Part shown: in pieces, positions 30,916 to 42,165 of the stretch
How positions within the stretch are numbered: position 1 is the first letter of the stretch
Layout: each line of letters begins with the position of its first letter
From: Eutreptiella sp. 'Long Island Sound 2002'
Taxonomy: Eukaryota; Euglenozoa; Euglenophyceae; Eutreptiales; Eutreptiaceae
Assembly: GCA_964036045.1 (NCBI GenBank)
Contig: OZ038380.1
Location: 13,909,629 to 13,973,628 of the forward strand
DNA length: 64,000 nt
Reading direction: 5' to 3'
Made by a program: the position numbers and the translations under genes
Notes under the pieces: model-generated
Seen by the model: only the letters and a program-made list of their open reading frames with translations
Databases searched by the model: none
What the model was told of the DNA's origin: nothing

Positions 30916-33900
30916 TCAGCTATCCCGCATCGGCATCGCCGCCGGGTTCGCTGGTGCCGCCAGGGCATCTGGGTGCGCCGCATCCGCTGAGCCCGTTCCC
31001 AGCGGGGTCCACAGGGGGGCCCGGGGGACCGGGGGAGCCAGGGGGGCCAGGGGGGCCAGCCCCGCGGGGATGGACATGGACCCTGGCGGGGCCGCACCGC
31101 CGGCCCCCGGGGCCGCTCCGGGCGCCTCCTCACCTCCATCTGCGTGGTCGGCTGCCTGGGGCGGGGGGCGCCGGGTGTACGGGGCGTGCCACGGGGACCT
31201 CCGTGCTCTCCCCTGCAGGATGTTGGCGGCCGCCTCCTTGTCGTCCGCCGGGGCCGCAGCGTGCACCGCGTGCCACGCCAGGTGTTCCAGCATTGCCCCG
31301 CTGGTGTAGTACTTGTCCGCACACAGGGGGCATTTCGTCGGCTCCGTGGCCCCTCGCGCCGGGGGGAGCTGCACCGACTTCTGAATGGCGCCCTCCGCCG
31401 CTGGTTCGAAGGGCAGGTTGGCCAGCGGCACCGTGTGTGGTGCCAGCGTGCGGCCCGGGGCCGCCGCATCGAGGGCTCGCGTCGCGGGCGCGGGCCCGAG
31501 GCCTCGGGCGGCATCGCGCTGCGCGTCTGCTTGCAGCCACGTTTGCCAGTGCGTGGAGCCGATTTGGCGGTCGGGTTTGCCCCTCCATCGCAGGTCGTGG
31601 AAGGCCTGTAGCCAGTGGTACACCGCGGTCGGGACCGCCAGCTGGAGCTCCAGGTCGGCCGGGTGCGCCGCTACCGGCCACACTCCCGGCCTCGCCGCCC
31701 GGGCGTTGTCCTTCAGCCTGACCTGGAGCAGGAGGGCGTGGTGTTCGCCCTCCCGCAGCGCCTTGATGATCATGCGGGTGCAGTCTGCCACGCGGATCAC
31801 GGCTTCGGGCCCCGGCAGGCGTTCGGGGTCGCAGACGACGATGTGCGCGTCCGCCGGGCTGAACATGCAGACCACCCACTGTGGGTTCTGCTGTCCCCGT
31901 TGGGCCACCGCCAGGGTAGCCGCTGGGCGGGCGTGCGTGATTGGCCCCGCGTGGAGGTCCGGGACGTCCGTGGCCCTGATGGCGTCTCCCTGCCACGCGG
32001 CCCGTAGATGCTCCTCCTGGTCGGGGCTCCACACCAGTGTGGGGGGGTTGACCCACCCCGGTTCCTGCCTCTTGTTGGGGGCGCTGACAGTGTGTAGCAG
32101 GACCGCCAGCGGCCAGGGGTCCGCCGACATATAGTAGGCCTGGGTGGGCCCCTGTCGCCAGTCGACGTGGCGCAGGGGCGGGAAAGCCCCCTGCCTGGCG
32201 GTGCTGTGCCAGACCGTCCATCGGCCTCCGGCCAGGACGTGCGACCGGTACCCTCCGGCGTGGCCGTGTATGATGGCTTGGTAGCCTGCCGTCTGCAGTA
32301 CCAGTGCCTCCCCCTGCTTAGGCCCGGGCGGGGGTGCGCCATCGCCCGCACCCCAGACGCGGGTGCGCCCGCGGAGTGTGGCATGCCACGGGTCTGGTGC
32401 ATCGCGCTGAGGCCCTTGTATGCATCCCGCAATTTGCGCCGGGCCGTGGTGGTGGAGGAAGCTCTCCCCGCCGTCTGCTAGCACCGCCGCCGCGACGACG
32501 TATAGTTGCTCCGCCGTGAGGGGTGCCGTCGGCTCGTGCGTCGCGGCCGGCCGTCGGGGCCGCGTGTCGCGGCAGGGGACGTGGGGCAGCAGTTGCGCCG
32601 GCCACGCCGCCACTGGACCCATGGTGACGGCCGCGACCGCGGACGCCAGCGCCGTGCGGTCCGTGGGTCTGTACTGCCGGAGTCCCGTGGTACCTCGGGT
32701 GAGGTGCCTGCAGGCTGCCATCCAGGCCACCGCTCCGCAGTTCGTGCAGTCCGGTTCGGCACCACTCGCGTCGTCGCCTCCCCTTTGCTGTACCGTGGTG
32801 GCGGTGTCGAGCGGGGGGCCCCGCTGTAGCGCCTCCGGGCCCTGCCCCGGCGGGAGGGCGGGCGGGATTGGCTGCGGGTAGTTTTGCGCGCCTCGGCGCT
32901 CCGGGTGCGTGTGGTACGGGTTTTGCCGGCGGTGTTCCGGGGCTGCCTGTGGCTGGAAGAGGAGTTGGTGCAGGTACCAGTGGCCCTCCGCGGTGGACGG
33001 ATTGCGGAGCGTTAGCCACTGTTCCACCACGCCTCCTGGGTGCGCGGCCTCGACGCGGCGCTGCAACCCCAGGCGGCCTAGGCGGTTGGACGTGCCCGCG
33101 GGTGGGATGTGTGCTTGCGGGTAGAGCACCCGCAGCGGCTCCAGCGCCAGGTCCAGCACTTCGTCGTTGAGCTGCTTCGTGAGGGCCGACGCCCTGTGTA
33201 GGGCGTGGAGGACCCCGGGTGTGGGGGCCGTGAGCTGTTCGAGCACCGGTCCCGGCGGGTACCGCGTACCCCGGTTCGTTAGCCACTCCCTGGTGTGGCT
33301 CAGTACAGCCTTCCACACGTCCCTTGTAGAGGCGTGCTGGGGGGCCAAAGAGGGGACCATCCGTAGGAGGCGGTGGCACGCCGGCGGCGATCGCATGGGC
33401 TGTGGGGCGGCCGCCGTGATCCACCTGCACGCCGTGCCGGGCACGATCGCCCCCCATTCCACGGTCCCCATGCCCTCGGCGTGGATCAGCGCCTGGCCCT
33501 GGACCATGGGGAAATAGGGGCTCGAGCGCCCCTTCCCTTCCTTCCACCGTACCCAGGCGGCCCCCGCCTGCAGGCTGCGGAGCAGGGCCACGCCGGGGAG
33601 GAGCGGCTGCGGGAAAGCCCCCTTGGCGGCCTGGGTGGCGTGGGCCAAGGTGCCCATGGGCAAGTACCACAACGGGAGGGTCCAGGGGCCCGGCAGCGGT
33701 TGCGCCACCCCTGCGTCCCATCGCCACTCGGAGTCTGGCGGGGTGGCCGGGACCGTGCCCGTCTGCAGGAAGTGGCGTCCCTGCTTGTCGGGGTGCCGTT
33801 GGAGGGTTGCCGCGAGGCTGAGCCCCTCTGCCGCTGGTGCCACCAGGAGGCCGCCCCGGGGCCTGCGCCAGGGGTATTCCTGGTCGGCCGGCCAGGTGTG

Positions 33901-34612
33901 GAGGTCCCGGGCGATGTCCTCCGCGGTCCCTGTGGGGGCGTCCTCTGGTGCCAGGTGCCACATGACGGCGAGCACCGCCCATGTGGAAAAGGGCCACGCC
34001 CGCGGGGGGGTGTACACCTGGATGGTCCACTGTGGGCACGCCCGCCGCACGCGGGACGCCTGGAGCACCCCTCGGACCATGTCCGCCGCCAGGACCAGCA
34101 CCATTCCCGAGGGATCCACAATGATCCCCTCTGCGGGTCCACCGTGGCGGCCCCGGGTGTGCAAGGCCACTGCCGCCTGTCCCGCGTGGGTGACTCGGTC
34201 GACGGCCTCCTGGATGTTCACGCTGCCGCGCGCGGTCTCATCCAGGATCCAGCCCTGCGCCACCCCGTAGCGTAGGGCGGCGCGTGCGGCCGCGGGTTTC
34301 ACCTCGGGTAACGCTCCGTCATCGGGACCGGGCTGGGGGTGCTGTTTGGGGCGCCAGCCTTCGCCGGTGCAGTGGCCCCGTTTCCACGCGGGGCAGATCG
34401 CGGGTACGCTGCCCGCCGGCGGCGCAGGTTCCGCGGGCGCGTCTCCCGTGGGGGGCTCCGGCAATGCCTCCAGGTCGGAGTCCGTGCCCGCGTCCCCTTG
34501 TGGGGGGTCTCCTTCGCCGTCTCTGAGTCCCAGCGCCCTGATGACCTCGTGTGCTTCGTCCAGCGTCGGAGATCGGGGGCAGTGTCTTGCGTGGTGCCGC
34601 GGGTTCCGCCAT
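30916..34612 (-). CDS. LINE-B ORF1: large protein with zinc-finger motifs
   Basis: The frame is open from 34950 to the stop at 30916, but the upstream part lies in the monomer array and begins at a GTG. The best start is ATG 34612 (MAEPAAPRK), which needs a one-base shift near 34580 to enter the long frame. The protein would be about 1230 residues. Visible are a Cys/His cluster near the N-terminus (CPAWKRGHC), a CTNCGAVAWMAACRHL segment near 32730, and a C2H2 finger CX2CX12HX3H (CPLC...HLAWH) near 31340-31270. A segment around HGHAGGYRSH...WTVWHS (about 32290-32200) recalls the His box of ubiquitin hydrolases, weakly. At about 1230 residues it is much longer than usual LINE ORF1 proteins. The likely role is RNP formation. 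Confidence 0.6.
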
Positions 34613-34699
34613 TGCTGTGTCGCTGTGTCTAAGAGCAGGGGGTTGGGTGCGGATGTCCCGTGGCTGGTGCGTTGGTGCGCTGGTGCGTTGCTCGGTGTG

Positions 34700-37600
34700 G
34701 GGGTGGTGGATGGGCATCCCCGGGGGGGCGCTTTCCAGCGTTGCGAGGGGTGTCCGGTGTTAGGCGCTGTCCCTCTCCCGGTCGCCCGTCCTCCGGAGCG
34801 GGCAGCCAGGGTTCCGCGACCCGTGTGTCCCGGGTGCGGTCGATGCGGGCGTGTGGGCCCAGCACCGGCCCCACAGCGTGCGCCCTTGCGGGCCGGCGTT
34901 GCTCGCTGTGGGGGTGGCGGAAGGGCGTCCCCGGGGGGGGTGCCTTCCACCGTTGTGGGGGGCGCCTGGTGTCAGGCGCTGTCCCTCCCCCGGCCGCTCG
35001 TCCTCCGGAGCGTGCAGCCAGGGTTCCGCGACCCGTGTGTCCCGGGTGCGGTCGATGCGGGCGTGTGGACCCAGCACCGGCCCCACAGCGTGCGCCCTTG
35101 CGGGCCGGCGTTGCTCGCTGTGGGGGTGGCGGAAGGGCGTCCCCGGGGGGGGTGCCTTCCACCGTTGTGAGGGGCGCCTGGTGTCAGGCGCTGTTCCTTT
35201 CCCCGGCCGCTCGTCCTCCGGAGCGTGCAGCCAGGGTTCTGCGACCCTTGTGTCCCGGGTGCGGTCGATGCGGGCGTGTGGACCCAGCACCGGCCCCACA
35301 GCGTGCGCCCTTGCGGGCCGGCGTTGCTCGCTGTGGGGGTGGCGGAAGGGCGTCCCCGGGGGGGGTGCCTTCCACCGTTGTGATGGGCGCCTGGTGTCAG
35401 GCGCTGTCCCTCCCCCGGCCGCTCGGCCTCCGTAGCGTGCAGCCAGGGTTCCGCGACCCAAGTGTCCCGGGCGCGGTCGATGCGGGCGTGTGGACCCAGC
35501 ACCGGCCCCACAGCGTGCGCCCTTGCGGGCCGACAATGCTCGCTGTGGGGCTGGCGGAAGGGCGTCCCCGGGGGGGGTGCCTTCCACCGTTGTGAGGGGC
35601 GCCTGGTGTCAGGCGCTGTCCCGTCCCTGGCCGCTCGTCCTCCGGAGCGTGCAGCCAGGGTTCCGCGACCCGTGTGTCCCGGGTGCGGTCGATGCGGGCG
35701 TGTGGACCCAGCACTGGCCCCACAGCGTGCGCCCTTGCGGGCCGGCGTTGTTCGCTGTGGGGGTGGCGGAAGGGCGTCCCCGGGGGGGGGTGCCTTCCGA
35801 CGTTGTGAGGGGCGCCTGGTGTCAGGCGCTGTCCCTTCCCCGGCCGCTCGTCCTCCGGAGCGTGCAGCCAGGGTTCCGCGACCTGTGTGTCCCGGGTGCG
35901 GTCGATGCGGGCGTGTGGACCCAGCACTGGCCCCACAGCGTGCGCCCTTGCGGGCCGGCGTTGTTCGCTGTGGGGGTGGCGGAAGGGCGTCCCCGGGGGG
36001 GGGTGCCTTCCACCGTTGTGAGGGGCGCCTGGTGTCAGGCGCTGTCCCTCCCCAGGCCGCTCGTCCTCCGGAGCGTGCAGCCAGGGTTCTGCGACCCGTG
36101 TGTCCCGGGTGCGGTCGATGCGGGCGTGTGGACCCAGCACCGGCCCCACAGCGTGCGCCCTTGCGGGCCGGCGTTGCTCGCTGTGGGGGTGGCGGAAGGG
36201 CGTCCCTGGGGGGGGTGCCTTCCACCGTTGTGAGGGGCGCCTGGTGTCAGGCGCTGTCCCGTCCCTGGCCGCTCGTCCTCCGGAGCGTGCAGCCAGGGTT
36301 CCGCGACCCGTGTGTCCCGGGTGCGGTCGATGCGGGCGTGTGGACCCAGCACCGGCCCCACAGCGTGCGCCCTTGCGGGCCGGCGTTGCTCGCTGTGGGG
36401 GTGGCGGAAGGGCGTCCCCGGGGGGGGTGCCTTCCACCGTTGTGAGGGGCGCCTGGTGTCAGGCGCTGTCCCTTCCCCGGCCGCTCGTCCTCCGGAGCGT
36501 GCAGCCAGGGTTTCTGCGACCCGTGTGTCCCGGGTGCGGTCGATGCGGGCGTGTGGACCCAGCACCGGCCCCACAGCGTGCGCCCTTGCGGGCCGGCGTT
36601 GCTCGCTGTGGGGGTGGCGGAAGGGCGTCCCCGGGGGGGGTGCCTTCCACCGTTGTGAGGGGCGCCTGGTGTCAGGCGCTGTCCCTCCCCCGGCCGCTCG
36701 TCCTCCGGAGCGTGCAGCCAGGGTTCTGCGACCAGTGTGTCCCGGGTACGGTCGATGCGGGCGTGTGGACCCAGCACCGGCCCCACAGCGTGCGCCCTTG
36801 CGGGCCGGCGTTGCTCGCTGTGGGGGTGGCGGAAGGGCGTCCCCGGGGGGGGGTGCCTTCCACCGTTGTGAGGGGCGCCTGGTGTCAGGCGCTGTCCCTT
36901 CCCCGGCCGCTCGTCCTCCGGAGCGTGCAGCCAGGGTTCCGCCACCCGCGTGTCCCGGGTGCGGTCGATGCGGGCGTGTGGACCCAGCACCGGCCACACA
37001 GCGTGCGCCCTTGCGGGCCGGCGTTGCTCGCTGTGGGGATGGCGGAAGGGCGTCCCCGGGGGGGGGTGCCTTCCACCGTTGTGAGGGGCGCCTGGTGTCA
37101 GGCGCTGTCCCTCCCCCGGCCGCTCGTCCTCCGGAGCGTGCAGCCAGGGTTCCGCGACCCGTGTGTCCCGGGTGCGGTCGATGCGGGCGTGTGGGCCCAG
37201 CAGCGGCCCGGCAGCGTGCGCCCTTGCGGGCCGGCGTTGCTAGCTGTGGGGGTGGCGGAAGGGCGTCCCCGGGGGGGGTGCCTTCCACCGTTGTGAGGGG
37301 CGCCTGGTGTCAGGCGCTGTCCCTCCCCCGGCCGCTCGTCCTCCGGAGCGTGCAGCCAGGGTTCCGCGACCCGTGTGTCCCGGGTGCGGTCGATGCGGGC
37401 GTGTGGACCCAGCACCGGCCCCACAGCGTGCGCCCTTGCGGGCCGGCGTTGCTCGCTGTGGGGGTGGCGGAAGGGCGTCCCCGGGGGGGGTGCCTTCCAC
37501 CGTTGTGAGGGGCGCCTGGTGTCAGGCGCTGTCCCTCCCCCGGCCGCTCGTCCTCCGGAGCGTGCAGCCAGGGTTCCGCGACCCGCGTGTCCCGGGCGCG

Positions 37601-39040
37601 GTCGATGCGGGCGTGTGGACCCAGCACCGGCCCCACAGCGTGCGCCCTTGCGGGCCGGCGTTGCTCGCTGTGGGGGTGGCGGAAGGGCGTCCCCGGGGGG
37701 GGGTGCCTTCCACCGTTGTGAGGGGCGCCTTGGTGTCAGGCGCTGTCCCTCCCCCGGCCGCTCGTCCTCCGGAGCGTGCAGCCAGGGTTCTGCGACCCGT
37801 GTGTCCCGGGTGCGGTCGATGCGGGCGTGTGGACCCAGCACCGGCCCCACAGCGTGCGCCCTTGCGGGCCGGCGTTGCTCGCTGTGGGGGTGGCGGAAGG
37901 GCGTCCCCGGGAGGGGTGCCTTCCACCGTTGTGAGGGGCGCCTGGTGTCAGGCGCTGTCCCTTCCCCGGCCGCTCGTCCTCCGGAGCGTGCAGCCAGGGT
38001 TCCGCGACCCGCGTGTCCCGGGTGCGGTCGATGCGGGCGTGTGGACCCAGCACCGGCCCCACAGCGTGCGCCCTTGCGGGCCGGCGTTGCTCGCTGTGGG
38101 GGTGGCGGAAGGGCGTCCCCGGGGGGGGGTGCCTTCCACCGTTGTGAGGGGCGCCTGGTGTCAGGCGCTGTCCCTCCCCCGGCCGCTCGCCCTCCGGAGC
38201 GTGCAGCCAGGGTTCCGCGACCCGTGTGTCCCGGGTGCGGTCGATGCGGGCGTGTGGACCCAGCACCGGCCCCACAGCGTGCGCCCTTGCGGGCCGGCGT
38301 TGCTCGCTGTGGGGGTGGCGGAAGGGCGTCCACGGGGGGGGTGCCTTCCACCGTTGTGAGGGGCGCCTGGTGTCAGGCGCTGTCCCTCCCCCGGCCGCTC
38401 GTCCTCCGGAGCGTGCAGCCAGGGTTCCGCGACCCGTGTGTCCCGGGTGCGGTCGATGCGGGCGTGTGGACCCAGCACCGGCCCCACAGCGTGCGCCCTT
38501 GCGGGCCGGCGTTGCTCGCTGTGGGGGTGGCGGAAGGGCGTCCCCGGGGGGGGTGCCTTCCACCGTTGTGAGGGGCGCCTGGTGTCAGGCGCTGTCCCTC
38601 CCCCGGCCGCTCGTCCTCCGGAGCATGCAGCCAGGGTTCCGCGACCCGTGTGTCCCGGGTGCGCTCGATGCGGGCGTGTGGACCCAGCACCGGCCCCACA
38701 GCGTGCGCCCTTGCGGGCCGGCGTTGCTCGCTGTGGGGGTGGCGGAAGGGCGCCCCCGGGGGGGGCTGCCTTCCACCGTTGTGAGGGGCGCTTGGTGCCA
38801 GGCGCTGTCCCTCCCCCGGCCGCCCGTCCTCCGGAGCGTGCAGCCAGCGTTCCGCGACCCGTGTGTCCCGGGCGCGGTCGGTGCGGGCGTGGGGACCCAG
38901 CACCGGCCCCACAGCGTGCGCCCTTGCGGGCCGGCGTTGCTCGCTGTGGGGGTGGCGGAAGGGCGTCCCCGGGGGGGGTGCCTTCCACCATTGTGAGGGG
39001 CGCTTGGGGTCAGGCGCTGTCCCTCTCCCGTCTGCCCGCC
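34700..39040 (-). repeat. LINE-B 5' monomer array (about 20 copies of 212 bp)
   Basis: About twenty head-to-tail copies of a 212-213 bp unit. The marker GTGTCAGGCGCTGT recurs at 34969, 35181, 35394, 35606 and so on to about 39008, with a diverged copy at about 34755 next to ORF1. Copies are more than 90% alike by eye; those at both ends are the most diverged. The array lies directly upstream of ORF1 on the element strand. This is the position of the roughly 200-bp promoter monomers of mouse L1, so a promoter role is a reasonable inference. Long ORFs run through it in several frames only because it is GC-rich and stop-poor. Confidence 0.88.
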
Positions 39041-39390
39041 CACTGCTGGGTGGGTTGCCGGGGTTCGTTGGGTGTGTGCGGTGTGTGTGGTGTCTGTGCC
39101 GTGCGTGTCGTGGTGCGTGGTGCTCCTCTTCCCTTGGTCCTCCGGTGCTCCCCTCTCCGGTGTCTCGGTGCGGTGTTGTGCTCGCCGTGTGCCCGCCGCG
39201 TCCCCTCCCCTGTGTGCGCCCCTTGCTCGTTCGCTGGCTACCCCTTGTTCCTTTCGCGGCTTCGTTGCTCTTTACCCTTTCCTCTACCCCTCTCCCTGGC
39301 ATGCACTTTTTCCCTGCCTCCGCTTTGTTGTGTGTCTCTGTCTTTTTCCTTGTCGGCCCGGGCTTCCTCCTTTGAACCTGCGTAGAGAGA
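39041..39390 (-). other. LINE-B 5' leader outside the monomers
   Basis: About 350 bp of unique sequence between the outermost monomer and the target duplication. On the element strand it is purine rich toward the 5' end (AAGGAAAAAGACAGAGA and similar). Its presence suggests that the copy is not 5'-truncated inside the monomers. Confidence 0.5.
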
Positions 39391-39404
39391 GTAACCTTCC
39401 GTGG
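39391..39404. repeat. 14-bp target site duplication, right copy
   Basis: Identical to 16663-16676 and placed at the 5' end of LINE-B. Confidence 0.93.
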
Positions 39405-40140
39405 GGATGGCCTCCAATTTCTCCCCAATGGCTGAAACTGTGTCGGCGCAGGACAGAAACGTATTCGGACAGCGTTTCAGCTTGTTGGCGTGACGCTTGA
39501 GAGGCGCGATGCGGGCAACAACAACCTTGTGGTCAGAGCCGCCCAAAAATGTGCAATAGCATTCAAGTAGGTTCTGAAGGTAGGAAGAGGGGAGCAAAAT
39601 TCGATCAATGCGCCTCCGTCTGTCGGTCAGAACGGCGCTTTCATTAGGAGAGATGTCGGGCTTTGAGGGGGCCTGAGACAGCCGTGGAAAACCCCAGGTG
39701 TAGCCTTCGAGGGGAAGGTCGTCGAGTTGGCCTTCATGGAGCACCCAGTAGGCATCAATCACGTGGTGACTGCTGACAAATTCTGCCTCTGCAACACGCG
39801 CCTTGACAGTGTCCGGGGGCTCAGACCCCAGATGTGGCGAGGCGACGTCACGAATAGGGAGCATGACGGAGTTATGGTCTGACAGAAAAATAGTGTCATC
39901 GTGCAGCCAGCCTGGCGGCACAGCCGTCGGCTGCTCCCACTGTTGTAGGCGGATGTCTGCTTGATGATGAAAATGCGAAACCAGAAAGTTATGTACATTG
40001 CCATCTGGGTCAGCCAGGCTTGCATGTAAAAACCGTGGATGGAAAGACCATGAGGTGATCAAGGTCCAGTTTTTGTGGTATAAAAGAGCTACAGCCCCGC
40101 GGGCAGGGGGGGTGTCACAGAGCTGTGAATTGCAGTGCTG
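39405..40140 (-). pseudogene. LINE-A, endonuclease-containing 5' part (truncated)
   Basis: Encodes the C-terminal two thirds of an APE-type endonuclease: RGAVALLYH, VSHFHHQADIR, FLSDHNSV (in place of the usual GDFN), RRRRIDRILL and GGSDHKVV. The first catalytic blocks (N and LQET) are missing, so the copy is 5'-truncated near 40110-40140. The frame ends at the LINE-B insertion and continues at 16676 without a shift once the insert is removed. LINE-A in this window is about 3.5 kb in total. Confidence 0.85.
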
Positions 40141-40522
40141 GGGTGGGAGTGCAGGAGGGCTGGGGGGGGGGGGGCTACAACCAGTCCTAATGCGACCCAT
40201 CCCCCAACTATCTTTCAAAACTGGAGCGGGGGGGGCAGTTGGGGGGGGGGGGGTCCAGCCGGGGGTGGGGGGCGGGGGTTGTTCCTGTCGGGGGTCGGGA
40301 AGTCAAGGGGGCGTCCAGCCAGGGGTGCCACCTTGACCTGGGGGGCAGGGGGGGGGTCCTGGTGAGGGTTGCTGTTGCTGTTGCTGCCTCCGTTCAGATA
40401 GTGGAGGATACTATCCACATGCACATCCCATGGACTTGGAAAAGAGAGTACGACAAAACTTGCAGGACAAAACCTGCAGCACAAAACACTCAGAGGGTAT
40501 AGCTGCTGATATACAGGCATAC
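40141..40522. other. G-rich spacer between LINE-A and the SRCR exon
   Basis: Contains several runs of 7-13 G on the + strand and a short CTGTTGCTGTTGCTGCCTCCG microsatellite-like stretch. It translates on the minus strand as Pro-rich sequence, but the SRCR exon has a good donor site just before it, so it is probably intron. Confidence 0.4.
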
Positions 40523-40903
40523 CATCACACTCAACTCTTGCGTCCATGACAGGGTCACCATTCCCATGTACACAAGCATAGAACTGGACAGTTTGAGCTC
40601 CTCCAACGGTCACCTGGGCGTATTGACCCCTGCCATTATGCGAGCAATGTGCCAGGCTTGATTCACTTCCTGTGCACCACAGCCCATGCAGCCAAATTTG
40701 CTGGTTGGGATCAGTTGACGGAAACGCATTTTTCACTGTGCCACCCTGCAGTCCCAGCTGACGGCAGATCACGGCGGCCTCAATAGGACCAAACCGGTTC
40801 GCACAAACAGTGCCCCAGATGTCTTGGTACTTCACCTCTACGGGTCCACTGATGGGACGTCCATCCCTTATCATTCCGTCCATGAGTCTGATGGGAATCG
40901 CAT
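40523..40903 (-). CDS. SRCR-domain exon of a surface or secreted protein (partial gene)
   Basis: A 381-bp exon on the minus strand, bounded by an acceptor (TTCTCATCAG, exon begins at 40903) and a donor (GTATGC, intron begins at 40522). It encodes one scavenger receptor cysteine-rich domain: IRLMDG, then DIWGTVCANRF, AAVICRQLG, LHGLWCTGSESSLAHCSH, YACVHG and ARVECD. Six cysteines in this spacing fit SRCR group A. Such domains are extracellular ligand-binding modules in animal and many algal and protist proteins. The rest of the gene should lie further up the minus strand (right side) and beyond the donor. Neither end of the gene was identified. Confidence 0.75.
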
Positions 40904-41641
40904 CTGATGAGAAGAGCACGGTGTTCAGGCACTTGCAAACACAATTCTTCAACGATTCGCAGCAGAAGCACTGGATTCTACCAACCACATCCGGCTTGCA
41001 CACGAATGCAATCCACCATGAACAGGTGTGAGCGAGCAAGAAAATCTGGGGGCACATGTGACAGCACCTGGAAGGTGTGTAGGGCTTGCAGATGCCAGAA
41101 AGGAAAGAACAGCCCACGGCCAGATCTTTGCAATGGCCGCAGATGCGAAAAAAGTCGTGTCACAAGCTCAACAGATGCAGAAACAAACTCTTGTCAAAAC
41201 CAAACTTTCACGTGGCACGAGCAGCTCGGTCAGTGGTCAGGCTTAACCAGGCTCCCAGGTGCTCTGATATACCCCTTTGCTCCTTGCAGTTACAGCCCAT
41301 GATCTAGGTCTACTCGAAGATCACTACTTGAAAGATTTTGCATTGTAGAGGAATAAGGTTCTGGGCTGCTCAGGGGTGCCTAAAAAAACGAAAGAGTTCC
41401 TGACACATACAAACACAAAGCCCAGAGCACTTCTTCTCAGTTAATGATCCAAAGAAGCACATTGGTAAGCTGGTAATCTGGTGAGTCTCATAACCACTGA
41501 GTCTTTCAACACAGTAGCGGACAGGCAGATTGTGTATCCGGACTGTCCATGACCCAAAACATCAAGCATGTGTTGAAACTCAAAGCAAGCTGCATCCTCT
41601 GTTTGTCATAACACAAAAACTTGCATGTGCACCCTGAAAGT

Positions 41642-41696
41642 CATCAAAACGACGGTAACACGGGCTCCCGTGCTTAGACAAAGCACTGCTTGCGCG
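41642..41696 (+). repeat. Dispersed direct repeat 1, copy a
   Basis: CATCAAAACGACGGTAACAC through CTGCTTGCGC is repeated at 42111-42165 with about ten differences. Function unknown. Confidence 0.6.
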
Positions 41697-42110
41697 CGAC
41701 GCGCGGTACGAAAAGAACGTATGTCACCGGAAACCTGCCCATACCCCACCCTAAGCACAACTGTCGCAACAGGGCACTACAACACAATGTGCAGGCAAAT
41801 TTCAGCGAGTTCTGGAGGTCCTCACTGCCTGTGGAATAGAAACCCTTTCCCACCTTGCAGCTCATCTTGAACAATTGCACATGCTTACCCTTTGGGGCAG
41901 CCTTTGGGTAACAGCCATGCCAGGTGTAGCAGCATGAGCCATGGCTGAAAATCACATCAACGGGCACATCATTGGACAATTGCAAGCAGAATGTTGGTAT
42001 GAGCAGGAGGAACTACCACAAGCATGATCAAGCCCCCCTTTCCCTCTACAAGCGAAGCACAATCGCAAAATGTTACATTTCTGACCATAAAAACCGTGGT
42101 CAGAAAATTC

Positions 42111-42165
42111 CATCAAAATGACAGTAACACAGGCTCATGTGCTTAGACAAGGCAGTGCTTGCGCA
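42111..42165 (+). repeat. Dispersed direct repeat 1, copy b
   Basis: Copy of 41642-41696; followed by a run of ten or more G. Confidence 0.6.

Larger units (their letters stand above)
16677..39390 (-). mobile_element. LINE-B: giant (22.7 kb) multi-ORF non-LTR retrotransposon inserted in LINE-A
   Basis: Bounded by a perfect 14-bp duplication. On the minus strand it ends in a short-repeat tail, as expected of target-primed reverse transcription. The interval 16677-39404 is 22728 bp, a multiple of three; cutting it out joins the LINE-A endonuclease and RT frames without a shift. Order on the minus strand: leader, array of about 20 monomers, ORF1, ORF2 with intact APE endonuclease and RT motifs, ORF3, ORF4, 4.1-kb 3' region. 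GC is far higher than in both flanks. Nested insertions inside the 3' region or the array cannot be excluded without other copies for comparison. Confidence 0.82.

Noticed and set aside
34620-34950. Upstream extension of LINE-B ORF1 into the array
   Set aside because: The extension begins at GTG, consists of monomer sequence, and lacks any ATG. An ATG at 34612 with a nearby shift is more plausible.
34700-39040. Many long Arg/Pro-rich ORFs on both strands of the monomer array
   Set aside because: The unit length is not a multiple of three, the ORFs start at GTG codons or run through by lack of stops, and several frames are open at once. The array is better read as non-coding promoter repeats.
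34700-39040. CRISPR-like or satellite interpretation of the 212-bp array
   Set aside because: Repeats abut each other without spacers and lie at the 5' end of a LINE. There is no evidence of a CRISPR array and the DNA is eukaryotic.
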